Source of the DNA: Catellatospora coxensis
GTDB lineage: Bacteria; Actinomycetota; Actinomycetes; Mycobacteriales; Micromonosporaceae
Length of the DNA stretch: 55,130 bases
Direction: 5' to 3'
Assembly: GCF_016862635.1 (NCBI RefSeq)
Contig: NZ_BONI01000065.1
Location: 1 to 55,130, forward strand
Shown: in pieces, positions 43,645 through 52,800 of the stretch
Numbering within the stretch: the first letter of the stretch is position 1
Layout: each line of letters starts with the position of its first letter
Position numbers and translations under genes: made by a program
Notes under the pieces: model-generated
What the model was told of the DNA's origin: nothing
The model's input: the letters and a program-made list of their open reading frames with translations, nothing else
The model's database searches: none

Positions 43645-43706
43645 GATCGCCGTTTCCGGTCACGAAGTGGTGTTCAGACCACAGTTCTTGCCCGGAAACG
43701 GCGATC
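43645..43706. repeat. Family C GATC inverted repeat, copy 1
   Basis: Perfect 15-bp arms GATCGCCGTTTCCGG and CCGGAAACGGCGATC enclose 32 bases. It lies 50 bases after the methyltransferase stop (minus strand). Copy 2, at 46567, has different inner arms but the same layout. Confidence 0.85.
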
Positions 43707-43755
43707 ACGCATCGCGGCGGCGGAGGTGGCGTCGCCGGTGGCGGGACGGCGGTGC

Positions 43756-44619
43756 TCAGGCCGCGGGCTTGTCTGCCACGAAGACGGCCGTGCCGGGGAA
43801 CAGCCGGCCGCGCAGCGGGGACCACTGGCCCCAGATCTGCTCGTGGCCTGCGGGCCACTCCGGTTCGATCAGATCGATCAGCGTGAAGCCGGCCCCCAGC
43901 AGCTCGCGCAGCCGGTCGCCCATGGTGCGGTGGTGCTCGACGTAGGTCGCCGCGCCGCTCTCGTCGTACTCGACGTAGGGCCGGCGGTCGAAGTAGGAGT
44001 GCACCGCCCGCAGGCCGCCCTCGGTGGGGTCGTCGAGGAAGATCCAGCGCATCGGGTGGGTGACCGAGAAGGCCCAGCGCCCGCCCGGCTTGAGCACCCG
44101 GTGCACCTCGCGCATGACCAGGGCCGAGTCGTCGACGAACGGCACCGCGCCGAACGCGGTGCACACGACGTCGAAGGCCCCGTCGGCGAACGGCAGGGCA
44201 CAGGCGTCGGCCTGCACCAGCGGCACCGTGATGCCGGTACGCGCGGCGGCCTCGGCGGCGTGGCGCAGCATGCCCGCGGACAGGTCCATCGCCACCACGT
44301 CGGCGCCCTGGGCGGCCAGCCAGCGTGCCGCGGCGGCCGCGCCGCAGCCCAGCTCCAGCACCCGGCGCCCGGCGACGTCGCCGAGCAGCTTCGCGTCGGC
44401 CTCGCGCAGCCCCTCGGGGCACCAGACGAAGTCGGCCTCGCCCAGGAACTCGCCGTGCTCGGACTGATAGTTGTCGGCGTCGGCGTCCCACCAGCCGCGG
44501 GAGGCGCGCAGGTTCTCCGCGGCCGTGACCGGGCGGCGGGTCACGCCGGGGCCGGACTCGACGATCTCGAAGTCGCCGTCCGGGTCGAGGTCGTCGTCGC
44601 CGACGGGATGGATCTCCAC
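43756..44619 (-). CDS. Class I SAM-dependent methyltransferase
   Basis: The 287-residue protein has a complete methyltransferase core: motif I VLELGCGAAAAARWLAAQGA, motif II VVAMDLSAGML, LVQADACALPFADGAFDVV, and LKPGGRWAFSVTHP. About 85 residues precede the core (GWWDADADNYQSEHGEFLG, a lid often seen before this fold). The GTG at 44619 is chosen because TACGCT lies six bases before it (leaderless); the open frame continues upstream without a signal. Small-molecule methylation is likely, but the substrate is unknown. It is divergent from rpsA. Confidence 0.88.
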   Translation of the reverse strand: MEIHPVGDDDLDPDGDFEIVESGPGVTRRPVTAAENLRASRGWWDADADNYQSEHGEFLGEADFVWCPEGLREADAKLLGDVAGRRVLELGCGAAAAARWLAAQGADVVAMDLSAGMLRHAAEAAARTGITVPLVQADACALPFADGAFDVVCTAFGAVPFVDDSALVMREVHRVLKPGGRWAFSVTHPMRWIFLDDPTEGGLRAVHSYFDRRPYVEYDESGAATYVEHHRTMGDRLRELLGAGFTLIDLIEPEWPAGHEQIWGQWSPLRGRLFPGTAVFVADKPAA

Positions 44620-44744
44620 CCGGACAGCGTACGAGCCGGTCGGGCAGGGGCGGCGCACCTGGTGTGACGCAGAGAACAATTCGCCCGCAATCGCCTTGCA
44701 GTCCCCCGAATCAGGAAGAGGGGAGCGTCACGGGAGGGGTGGGG

Positions 44745-44775
44745 TTGCGTCGTGTGGTAATGGGCACGGTAAGCT
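44745..44775 (+). promoter_or_regulatory. Possible promoter of rpsA
   Basis: TTGCGT (44745-44750) and TAAGCT (44770-44775) are spaced by 19 bp, slightly long. The resulting leader to the ATG at 44919 would be about 135 bases. Confidence 0.35.
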
Positions 44776-44918
44776 GTTCGATGCACTCGCACGTCCGCGG
44801 TTCTCGGCATGGAGCAGACCCGTAGCGCGCCGGATCACCGGAGCGTAGGCGAGCGGGAGCGGCAGTGGAATACCCACTGGGTCACACTGAACATCCATCC
44901 GACGGAGCAACAGTCCAC

Positions 44919-46400
44919 ATGACGAGCAGCATCGAGGCCACCTCGAGCGCCAACAGGGTCACCATCGACGATCTCGGCTCTGAGGAGGCTTTCCTCGCCG
45001 CGATCGACGAGACCATCAAGTACTTCAACGACGGCGACATTGTCGAAGGCACCGTCGTCAAGGTCGACCGGGACGAGGTCCTGCTCGACATCGGCTACAA
45101 GACCGAGGGCGTCATCCCCTCGCGCGAGTTGTCGATCAAGCACGATGTGGACCCTGCTGAGGTCGTCTCCGTCGGAGATCACATCGAGGCCCTGGTCCTC
45201 CAGAAGGAGGACAAGGAGGGGCGTCTGATCCTCTCCAAGAAGCGCGCGCAGTACGAGCGTGCGTGGGGCACCATCGAGAAGATCAAGGAAGACGACGGCG
45301 TCGTCCGTGGCTCCGTCATCGAGGTCGTCAAGGGTGGCCTCATCCTCGACATCGGCCTGCGGGGCTTCCTGCCGGCCTCGCTCGTCGAGATGCGCCGCGT
45401 CCGCGACCTGCAGCCGTACGTCGGCCGTGAGCTCGAGGCGAAGATCATCGAGCTGGACAAGAACCGCAACAACGTGGTCCTGTCCCGCCGGGCCTACCTC
45501 GAGCAGACCCAGTCCGAGGTGCGCACCGAGTTCCTGAACAAGCTCCAGAAGGGCCAGGTCCGCAAGGGCGTCGTGTCCTCGATCGTCAACTTCGGCGCCT
45601 TCGTGGACCTGGGCGGCGTGGACGGTCTGGTGCACGTGTCGGAGCTGTCCTGGAAGCACATCGACCACCCGTCCGAGGTCGTCGAGGTCGGCACCGAGGT
45701 CGAGGTCGAGGTTCTCGACGTGGACCTGGACCGCGAGCGCGTCTCCCTGTCGCTGAAGGCGACCCAGGAGGACCCGTGGCGTCAGTTCGCCCGTACCCAC
45801 GCGATCACGCAGATCGTGCCGGGTAAGGTCACCAAGCTGGTGCCGTTCGGTGCGTTCGTCCGGGTCGAGGACGGCATCGAGGGCCTGGTGCACATCTCCG
45901 AGCTGGCCGAGCGCCACGTGGAGATCCCGGAGCAGGTCGTTCAGGTCGGCTCCGACGTGATGGTCAAGGTCATCGACATCGACCTCGAGCGTCGCCGCAT
46001 CTCGCTGTCGCTCAAGCAGGCCAACGAGGGCTTCGTCGAGGGCGAGGAGCACTTCGACCCGACGCTGTACGGCATGGCCGCCACGTACGACAACGAGGGC
46101 AACTACATCTACCCCGAGGGCTTCGACCCGGAGACGGGCGAGTGGCTCGAGGGCTACGAGAAGCAGCGCGAGATCTGGGAGCAGCAGTACGCTGACGCCC
46201 GCGCGCGCTGGGAGGCGCACACCAAGCAGGTCCAGACCTCGCGCGCGGCCGACGCTGCCGCCGCGTCGGAGGTCCCGACCGGCAACGTGTCGACCTCGAC
46301 CCCGGCCCCGGCCAAGGCGGCGGAGGAGCCCAGCGGCACCCTCGCCACCGACGAGGCCCTCGCCGCGCTGCGCGAGAAGCTGGCGGGCGGAAAGGCCTGA
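44919..46400 (+). CDS. rpsA: 30S ribosomal protein S1
   Basis: S1 helps place mRNA on the ribosome. The 493-residue protein contains four S1 RNA-binding domains (about residues 36-105, 121-190, 207-276 and 293-362); repeats such as GTVVKVDRDEVLLDIGYKTE, GSVIEVVKGGLILDIGLRGF, GVVSSIVNFGAFVDLGGVDG and GKVTKLVPFGAFVRVEDG are visible. The acidic N terminus and the C-terminal Ala/Glu-rich tail are typical of actinobacterial RpsA. The ATG at 44919 (MTSSIEAT) is the family start with CGGAG 11 bases upstream; an in-frame ATG at 44865 would add 18 residues. Confidence 0.97.
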   Translation: MTSSIEATSSANRVTIDDLGSEEAFLAAIDETIKYFNDGDIVEGTVVKVDRDEVLLDIGYKTEGVIPSRELSIKHDVDPAEVVSVGDHIEALVLQKEDKEGRLILSKKRAQYERAWGTIEKIKEDDGVVRGSVIEVVKGGLILDIGLRGFLPASLVEMRRVRDLQPYVGRELEAKIIELDKNRNNVVLSRRAYLEQTQSEVRTEFLNKLQKGQVRKGVVSSIVNFGAFVDLGGVDGLVHVSELSWKHIDHPSEVVEVGTEVEVEVLDVDLDRERVSLSLKATQEDPWRQFARTHAITQIVPGKVTKLVPFGAFVRVEDGIEGLVHISELAERHVEIPEQVVQVGSDVMVKVIDIDLERRRISLSLKQANEGFVEGEEHFDPTLYGMAATYDNEGNYIYPEGFDPETGEWLEGYEKQREIWEQQYADARARWEAHTKQVQTSRAADAAAASEVPTGNVSTSTPAPAKAAEEPSGTLATDEALAALREKLAGGKA

Positions 46401-46430
46401 GGTTCACCCCTCACGCCTTGAGTGACCCGA

Positions 46431-46472
46431 AGAGGGCGGCCCCCGACTCCACGGAGTCGGGGGCCGCCCTCT
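46431..46472 (+). terminator. Strong terminator after rpsA
   Basis: A 19-bp perfect stem (outer AGAGGGCGGCC, inner CCCGACTC) with a 4-base loop lies 30 bases after the rpsA stop. It is the first of three long hairpins before coaE. Confidence 0.88.
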
Positions 46473-46507
46473 TCGCATCTCCACCCCGCCCCGCTCCGCG
46501 AGGATGG

Positions 46508-46551
46508 GAAGGGCACCTTGCCATCGTTTTCCGTAGAGGAAGGTGCCCTTC
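46508..46551. repeat. Family D hairpin, copy 2
   Basis: Arms GAAGGGCACCTT and AAGGTGCCCTTC with a 20-base loop, followed by TTAAC. The same arms occur after gltD at 16512. Confidence 0.8.
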
Positions 46552-46566
46552 TTAACCTCGGGCTTG

Positions 46567-46646
46567 GCGAAGATCGCTGTTTTCGGGCCGAGGCTGCGGC
46601 TCGGCAGCGGATTCCTGACCGGCTGACCGGAAACAGCGATCTTCGC
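46567..46646. repeat. Family C GATC inverted repeat, copy 2
   Basis: Arms of 20 bases (GCGAAGATCGCTGTTTTCGG and its complement) with a single mismatch enclose 40 bases. GATC lies near the outer end of each arm, as in copy 1 at 43645. Confidence 0.85.
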
Positions 46647-46709
46647 GCGCCGCCGGGGGTGGAGCGGGCGGGCGCGCTGCGGGCGGGGCGGGCGTGCGAG
46701 CATGGGGCG

Positions 46710-47300
46710 GTGCGATGGGTGGGGCTGACCGGCGGGATCGGGTCCGGTAAGAGTGCGGTGGCGGCGCGGCTGGCCGAGCTGGGCGCGGTGGTGATCGACT
46801 CCGACCGGCTGGCCCGCGAGGCCGTCGCGCCCGGCACGGACGGGCTCGCCGAGGTGGTCGCCCGGTTCGGGGAGCAGGTGCTCGGCGCGGACGGCGCGCT
46901 GGACCGGCCGGCGCTCGGCAAGGTCGTGTTCGGCGACGAGACGGCCCGCCGCGACCTGGAGGCGATCATCCACCCGCGGGTACGGGCCCGCACGATGGAG
47001 CTGGCTGCCGCGGCGCCGCCCGACACGGTCGTCGTCAACGACGTGCCGCTGCTGATCGAGGCAGGACTGGCCGCGCAGTACGAGCTGGTCATCGTGGTCT
47101 TCGCCGACGAGGCGACCCGGGTGGCCCGGCTGGTGCGCGACCGGGGCATGACCGAGGACGAGGCGCGTGCCCGCATCGCGGCGCAGGCCACCGACGAGCA
47201 GCGGCGCGCCGCGGCCCACGTCGCGATCGTGAACGAGGGCACGCTGGCGGAACTGCACGCCGCCGTCGACGAGGTCTGGCACACGCGCCTGCGCCCCTGA
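46710..47300 (+). CDS. coaE: Dephospho-CoA kinase
   Basis: CoaE phosphorylates dephospho-CoA, the last step of coenzyme A synthesis. The 196-residue protein has the P-loop GLTGGIGSGKS (residues 5-15), VVIDSDRLAREAVAPG with the substrate-binding acid, IIHPRVRAR and VVNDVPLLIEAGL, all standard. The C terminus ends in a normal helix. The GTG at 46710 gives the family start VRWVGLTGG; GGGG precedes it. The gene is alone, 64 bases after a family C repeat, and no leaderless -10 box was seen. A long inverted repeat follows it. Confidence 0.95.
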   Translation: MRWVGLTGGIGSGKSAVAARLAELGAVVIDSDRLAREAVAPGTDGLAEVVARFGEQVLGADGALDRPALGKVVFGDETARRDLEAIIHPRVRARTMELAAAAPPDTVVVNDVPLLIEAGLAAQYELVIVVFADEATRVARLVRDRGMTEDEARARIAAQATDEQRRAAAHVAIVNEGTLAELHAAVDEVWHTRLRP

Positions 47301-47354
47301 CCCGCCTCCGGGCAGCGCCCGCCGGCGTTTCGCGCCGCGGCCCAGCGCGACGGG

Positions 47355-47435
47355 CATGATCGCCGGACTTGCCCGGCAGGTGGGCGAAAGCGCGGTCAAG
47401 ATACGCACAGGTGCCAGGCAAGTCGAGCGATCATG
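47355..47435. repeat. Family H GATC inverted repeat
   Basis: Arms of 24 bases starting CATGATCGCCGGACTTGCC pair with three mismatches and enclose 33 bases. It lies between the converging coaE and lipoprotein genes, so it can end both transcripts. Confidence 0.85.
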
Positions 47436-47493
47436 AGGGCTCGCCTGGGAAAGGCCCGCGCCGCCGGGGCGGCACGGGCCTCGTGAAGCCGGG

Positions 47494-49266
47494 TTACTTG
47501 ACCTTCGCCGGGAGAGCCGGCGGCTTGTCCTTCAGGTCCAGGTCGAGTTGGGCGAAACCGCCCGTGGCGGTACGCAGCTCCAGCCGCTTCAGCACGCCCG
47601 AGTTGTCCACCCAGTAGCGCATCCGGGCCTGCCCCGCCGGCACGTTCGTCTCGACCGCGCTGGGCAGCTCGAACACGCCCACCGGCACCTTGCCCAGCAC
47701 GTCGACACGCAACCGGCGGCCGTGCTTGGCGATGTGCGCGGCGTCGTCGGGCACGTTGGCTGCCAGCGACAGCGCCTCGTAGATCAGGTAGTCCAGGTCG
47801 GTGATCTCGCCGGAGCTGCCCAGCACGACCCACTCGGCCCGCTCCCACTTGCCGGTCGGCGCGGGCAGCGGCGGCTGCTCGGGCACCCGCTTGCCGGGTT
47901 TGCGGATGGCGATGCCGGTGCGGTCGGCATGCATCAGCACGTCGTAGCTCTCGTCGTCCTGGTCGCGTACGGCGAGGTACGCGAGCTGCTTCTGCCAGTC
48001 CAGCCAGCCCTTGCCGGTGCGCAGCACGCCCGGGTTGACCGGCATGGTCACGGTGACCGCACCGCCGCGGGCCTTCAGGTTGCGCTGGCGCAGCTGGGAC
48101 AGCACCTTCGCCTCGGCCTTGGTGATCTCGGTCGGCTTGTTGTCGCGGCCGCCGAGCGCCATCGTGCGCACGAACTCCTGCTGCTGGCCGCGCTGCAGGT
48201 CGAGCACGGACGGCAGGCCGTCGCCGAGCACCGTCTCCAGGCGTACCAGGGAACCCTTGGCGTCCAGCCAGTAGCCGACCGCGCCGCCGTTGGCCTCCAG
48301 CGACTTCGGGTCGGGGGCGGGCGACGGGCTGGCGCTCGCCTTGGTGGGCTCGTCCGCGCCGGCCGAGGCACCGGCCCCGGGGGAGGCCTGCGCGCCGGGG
48401 GAGGCGGCGGGAGCGGTCGGGGACGGCACCGTGGTCGCCTCCGTGCGCGGAGCGGTCGCCGCGGAGGCGGACACCCCGGCCGAGGCGACCGCGGACGGCA
48501 CGGCGGAGGTGGACGACATCCCGGAGGAGGACGGTGCCGCGCTGGGCGCGGTCTGCGGCAGCAGCGCCGGGCCGAGCAGCACGTCCACCGGGGCGCCGTC
48601 GAACGTGTCGCGGCGGACCCACTCGTTGCGCAGCTCGCCGAGCGGCCCGGTCGGGTCGGCCTCCTGCTTGGCCAGCAGGAACAGGAAGGCGACCAGGTTG
48701 TCGATGGGCCGCTCCTCGTCGCCGCCGAGCTGCAGCGGGCGCACCCGCCAGCCGTCCTCCGGCGCGATCAGCGGCGGCTTTCCGGCGGGGACCGCGGCGG
48801 CGGCCGCAGACGTCGCCGCGGCGGGTGAGGCGGCAGGTGCGGCCGATTCGCGGGCCGACTCCGGCGCGGGGCCCGACGCCGCGGGCGCGGGCAGCGCGCC
48901 GGGGCGCATCGCGACCACCCCGGGCGTGGCCTGGATCAGCAGCGTGCCGGCCCCGGCCCCGGTGCCGGCCACGGACAGGTAGACGAGCTGGCGTTTCCAG
49001 TCGACCCAGCCGTCGACCTTGGTCTGCTTGCTGCCCGGCCCGATGGTGCCGCGCAGGCCGACCCGGCCGTCGGCGAAGTTGCGCGCCCGCATGCCGGCGA
49101 GGCGTTCGAGTTCGCCCTTGTTCAGCGGCCGGCTCTTCTCCACGGCGGGCTTGTCCGCCGAGCAGGAGGCCAGGCCGCCGGTCATGGTCGCGGCGAGGCC
49201 CAGCAGGAGCCCGCCCGCGGCGAGGAGGTGGAGGATCCGGCGTCGTCCGTTGGTCGAGGTTCCCAC
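47494..49266 (-). CDS. Two-module secreted lipoprotein of unknown function
   Basis: The 590-residue protein has a lipobox ending at Cys35 (TGGLASC). Two similar modules follow: each contains a G-x-[VL]-DW-[KR/QK]-QL-x-YL unit (GWVDWKRQLVYLSVAG, near residue 85, and GWLDWQKQLAYLAVRDQ) and a Y-W-x-D-x-x-G-x-L-x-RLE unit (YWLDAKGSLVRLETVLGDG and YWVDNSGVLKRLELRTATG). A Ser/Ala/Pro-rich spacer separates them and the first module also holds an Ala-rich insert. This looks like an internal duplication of an outer-surface domain of the type seen in lipid-carrier lipoproteins, but no family could be assigned. The GTG start is weakly supported. Confidence 0.7.
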   Translation of the reverse strand: MGTSTNGRRRILHLLAAGGLLLGLAATMTGGLASCSADKPAVEKSRPLNKGELERLAGMRARNFADGRVGLRGTIGPGSKQTKVDGWVDWKRQLVYLSVAGTGAGAGTLLIQATPGVVAMRPGALPAPAASGPAPESARESAAPAASPAAATSAAAAAVPAGKPPLIAPEDGWRVRPLQLGGDEERPIDNLVAFLFLLAKQEADPTGPLGELRNEWVRRDTFDGAPVDVLLGPALLPQTAPSAAPSSSGMSSTSAVPSAVASAGVSASAATAPRTEATTVPSPTAPAASPGAQASPGAGASAGADEPTKASASPSPAPDPKSLEANGGAVGYWLDAKGSLVRLETVLGDGLPSVLDLQRGQQQEFVRTMALGGRDNKPTEITKAEAKVLSQLRQRNLKARGGAVTVTMPVNPGVLRTGKGWLDWQKQLAYLAVRDQDDESYDVLMHADRTGIAIRKPGKRVPEQPPLPAPTGKWERAEWVVLGSSGEITDLDYLIYEALSLAANVPDDAAHIAKHGRRLRVDVLGKVPVGVFELPSAVETNVPAGQARMRYWVDNSGVLKRLELRTATGGFAQLDLDLKDKPPALPAKVK

Positions 49267-49655
49267 GCGAGATGCAACGGGCCGGGGCGGGTGAGGTGAC
49301 GTGCCAAACCGGTCAGGGTCGCCGTCGGGGGCCGGGCGTGCCCGGATACGTCAAGACCGCCCGCGGCGGCCGGTCGGCGCACACAGTGTGCGCGACCGCA
49401 GCGGTGCGCTCATCGATCCTGCGGTGGGGCGGATCGAGGCTGCTACCGGTGCGCCAGAGGTGATGACCGGCCGGTGTGGAGGTCCGGTCGCTCTGGGACG
49501 GCCGCCGCGAACGGCCTACCACACGACGGTATCGCGGTGATTGATGACACACAATCGCAATATTGGAGCCGGTCACTCACCTACCGTCACACCAGCCCCG
49601 CTTACCTGCACAGCGGCTCGCGCGAGTGTCACACGCCCGGCGTAGGTTGGGTCAC
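49267..49655. other. Divergent intergenic region before uvrB
   Basis: These 389 bases separate the minus-strand lipoprotein gene from uvrB. No gene is convincing. The right end holds the uvrB promoter elements described separately; the left part should hold the lipoprotein promoter, which could not be located. No long repeat is present. Confidence 0.4.
49626..49648 (+). promoter_or_regulatory. uvrB promoter with leaderless start
   Basis: TAGGTT (49643-49648) lies seven bases before the uvrB ATG. Upstream, GTGTCACAC (49626-49634) is placed eight bases before the -10 box, like the TTGTCRGTG element of the RecA-independent DNA damage promoters of mycobacteria, though the last three bases differ. 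Confidence 0.45.
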
Positions 49656-51812
<2,157 letters not shown>

Positions 51813-51875
51813 CCGGCCTCCTTCGCACGCCCGGCCCGCCAGCCACCCGGCACGGCGGGCCGCCGCCCGACACGG

Positions 51876-51942
51876 GCCGCAACTTTTAAAGACCTGCGCC
51901 TTCCGGATGGCCGGGAGTGCGCAGGTCTTTAAAAGTTGCGGC
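51876..51942. repeat. Long perfect inverted repeat, family E
   Basis: Arms of 24 bases pair perfectly (51876-51899 and 51919-51942), each with the AT-rich core CTTTTAAAG, around a 19-base loop. It lies between the converging uvrB and hemerythrin genes. Only one copy is in the window. An intrinsic bidirectional terminator is likely. Confidence 0.88.
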
Positions 51943-51962
51943 AGAAGCGGTGGGGCGGGCGG

Positions 51963-52607
51963 TCACCGGGGATCGAGGTGGTCGGGGTAGGTGGGGCGGC
52001 CGGTGACGGCGTCGCGGAGCTTGTCGGCGACGCCGAGCATCGGGTCGACGATCTTGTTCCACGGCGGGGTGCTGGGCGACTTGGGGTGCGGGCGGGTGCC
52101 CGCCGCCTCCTCGGCGATCGCGGCCCGGTTGCCCAGGCGGATCAGCTCGTCGTCGTCGGCGAGTTCCTTCAGCCGACTGTGGATGCGGCGGTCGGCGGTG
52201 TGCTTGTGGCGGCGCAGGTGGGCGTCGACCTCCAGGGCGAGGTTCTGGAAGCCCTCGTCCTCGGCGGGCATGACCGACAGCGTCTGCAGCACCTGGCGGA
52301 TCGCGCCGTCCTCGGCGAGTTCCCGGTTGACCAGGTCGTCGCCGTCGGGGAACAGGCTCTTCACCGTGGGCAGCAGGTACTGCTCCTCGGCCGCGAGGTG
52401 CCGGCTGACGACGGCGGTCACCACCTCGGCGACCTGGCGGCGCCGGGCCGGTGAGGCCGTCGCGGCCTCACCGGCCAGCTCCGCGGAGAGCCGGGTGATC
52501 TGCCGGTGCTCGTCGGCCAGCATGTCGACGATGCTCTGCCCGGCGGGGGTGTACTGGGCTTCGGCCTCGGGGGACAAAGGCGGTAGTGGTGGCAGCTCAG
52601 CGCTCAT
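51963..52607 (-). CDS. Hemerythrin-domain protein
   Basis: The 214-residue protein has a helical HHE domain: MLADEHRQITRLSAEL (first His), VVSRHLAAEEQYLLPTV (HxxxE), and EVDAHLRRHKHTADRRIHSRL, the His/Glu ligands that bind a di-iron centre in this family. The C-terminal part (about 150-214) is Pro-rich and shows no further fold. Such proteins bind oxygen or nitric oxide or help in iron handling; which is true here cannot be told. The ATG is the natural family start. It is divergent from the xylanase gene and convergent with uvrB. Confidence 0.86.
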   Translation of the reverse strand: MSAELPPLPPLSPEAEAQYTPAGQSIVDMLADEHRQITRLSAELAGEAATASPARRRQVAEVVTAVVSRHLAAEEQYLLPTVKSLFPDGDDLVNRELAEDGAIRQVLQTLSVMPAEDEGFQNLALEVDAHLRRHKHTADRRIHSRLKELADDDELIRLGNRAAIAEEAAGTRPHPKSPSTPPWNKIVDPMLGVADKLRDAVTGRPTYPDHLDPR

Positions 52608-52800
52608 GTCGCGGAGCTACCCGGGCCGGGCATCGAGCAAACCTGACCGGGTTTGACGCCGCCGGGCGTAGCTCATAGCATCGACGCCGATCGCCTCCGG
52701 GCTACGGCGGTCGTCTTCTCGGCGTGGTCGGTCCGACCGCCAAGGGCAGTGGTGTGTGCGTCCGTTCGCGCATGAATCCTTCCGGAACAGGATCCCCACA

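Noticed and set aside
49563-49655. Longer uvrB N terminus
   Set aside because: The upstream open frame has no ribosome binding site and would include the TAGGTT promoter box; family members start with the short MSET-type N terminus.
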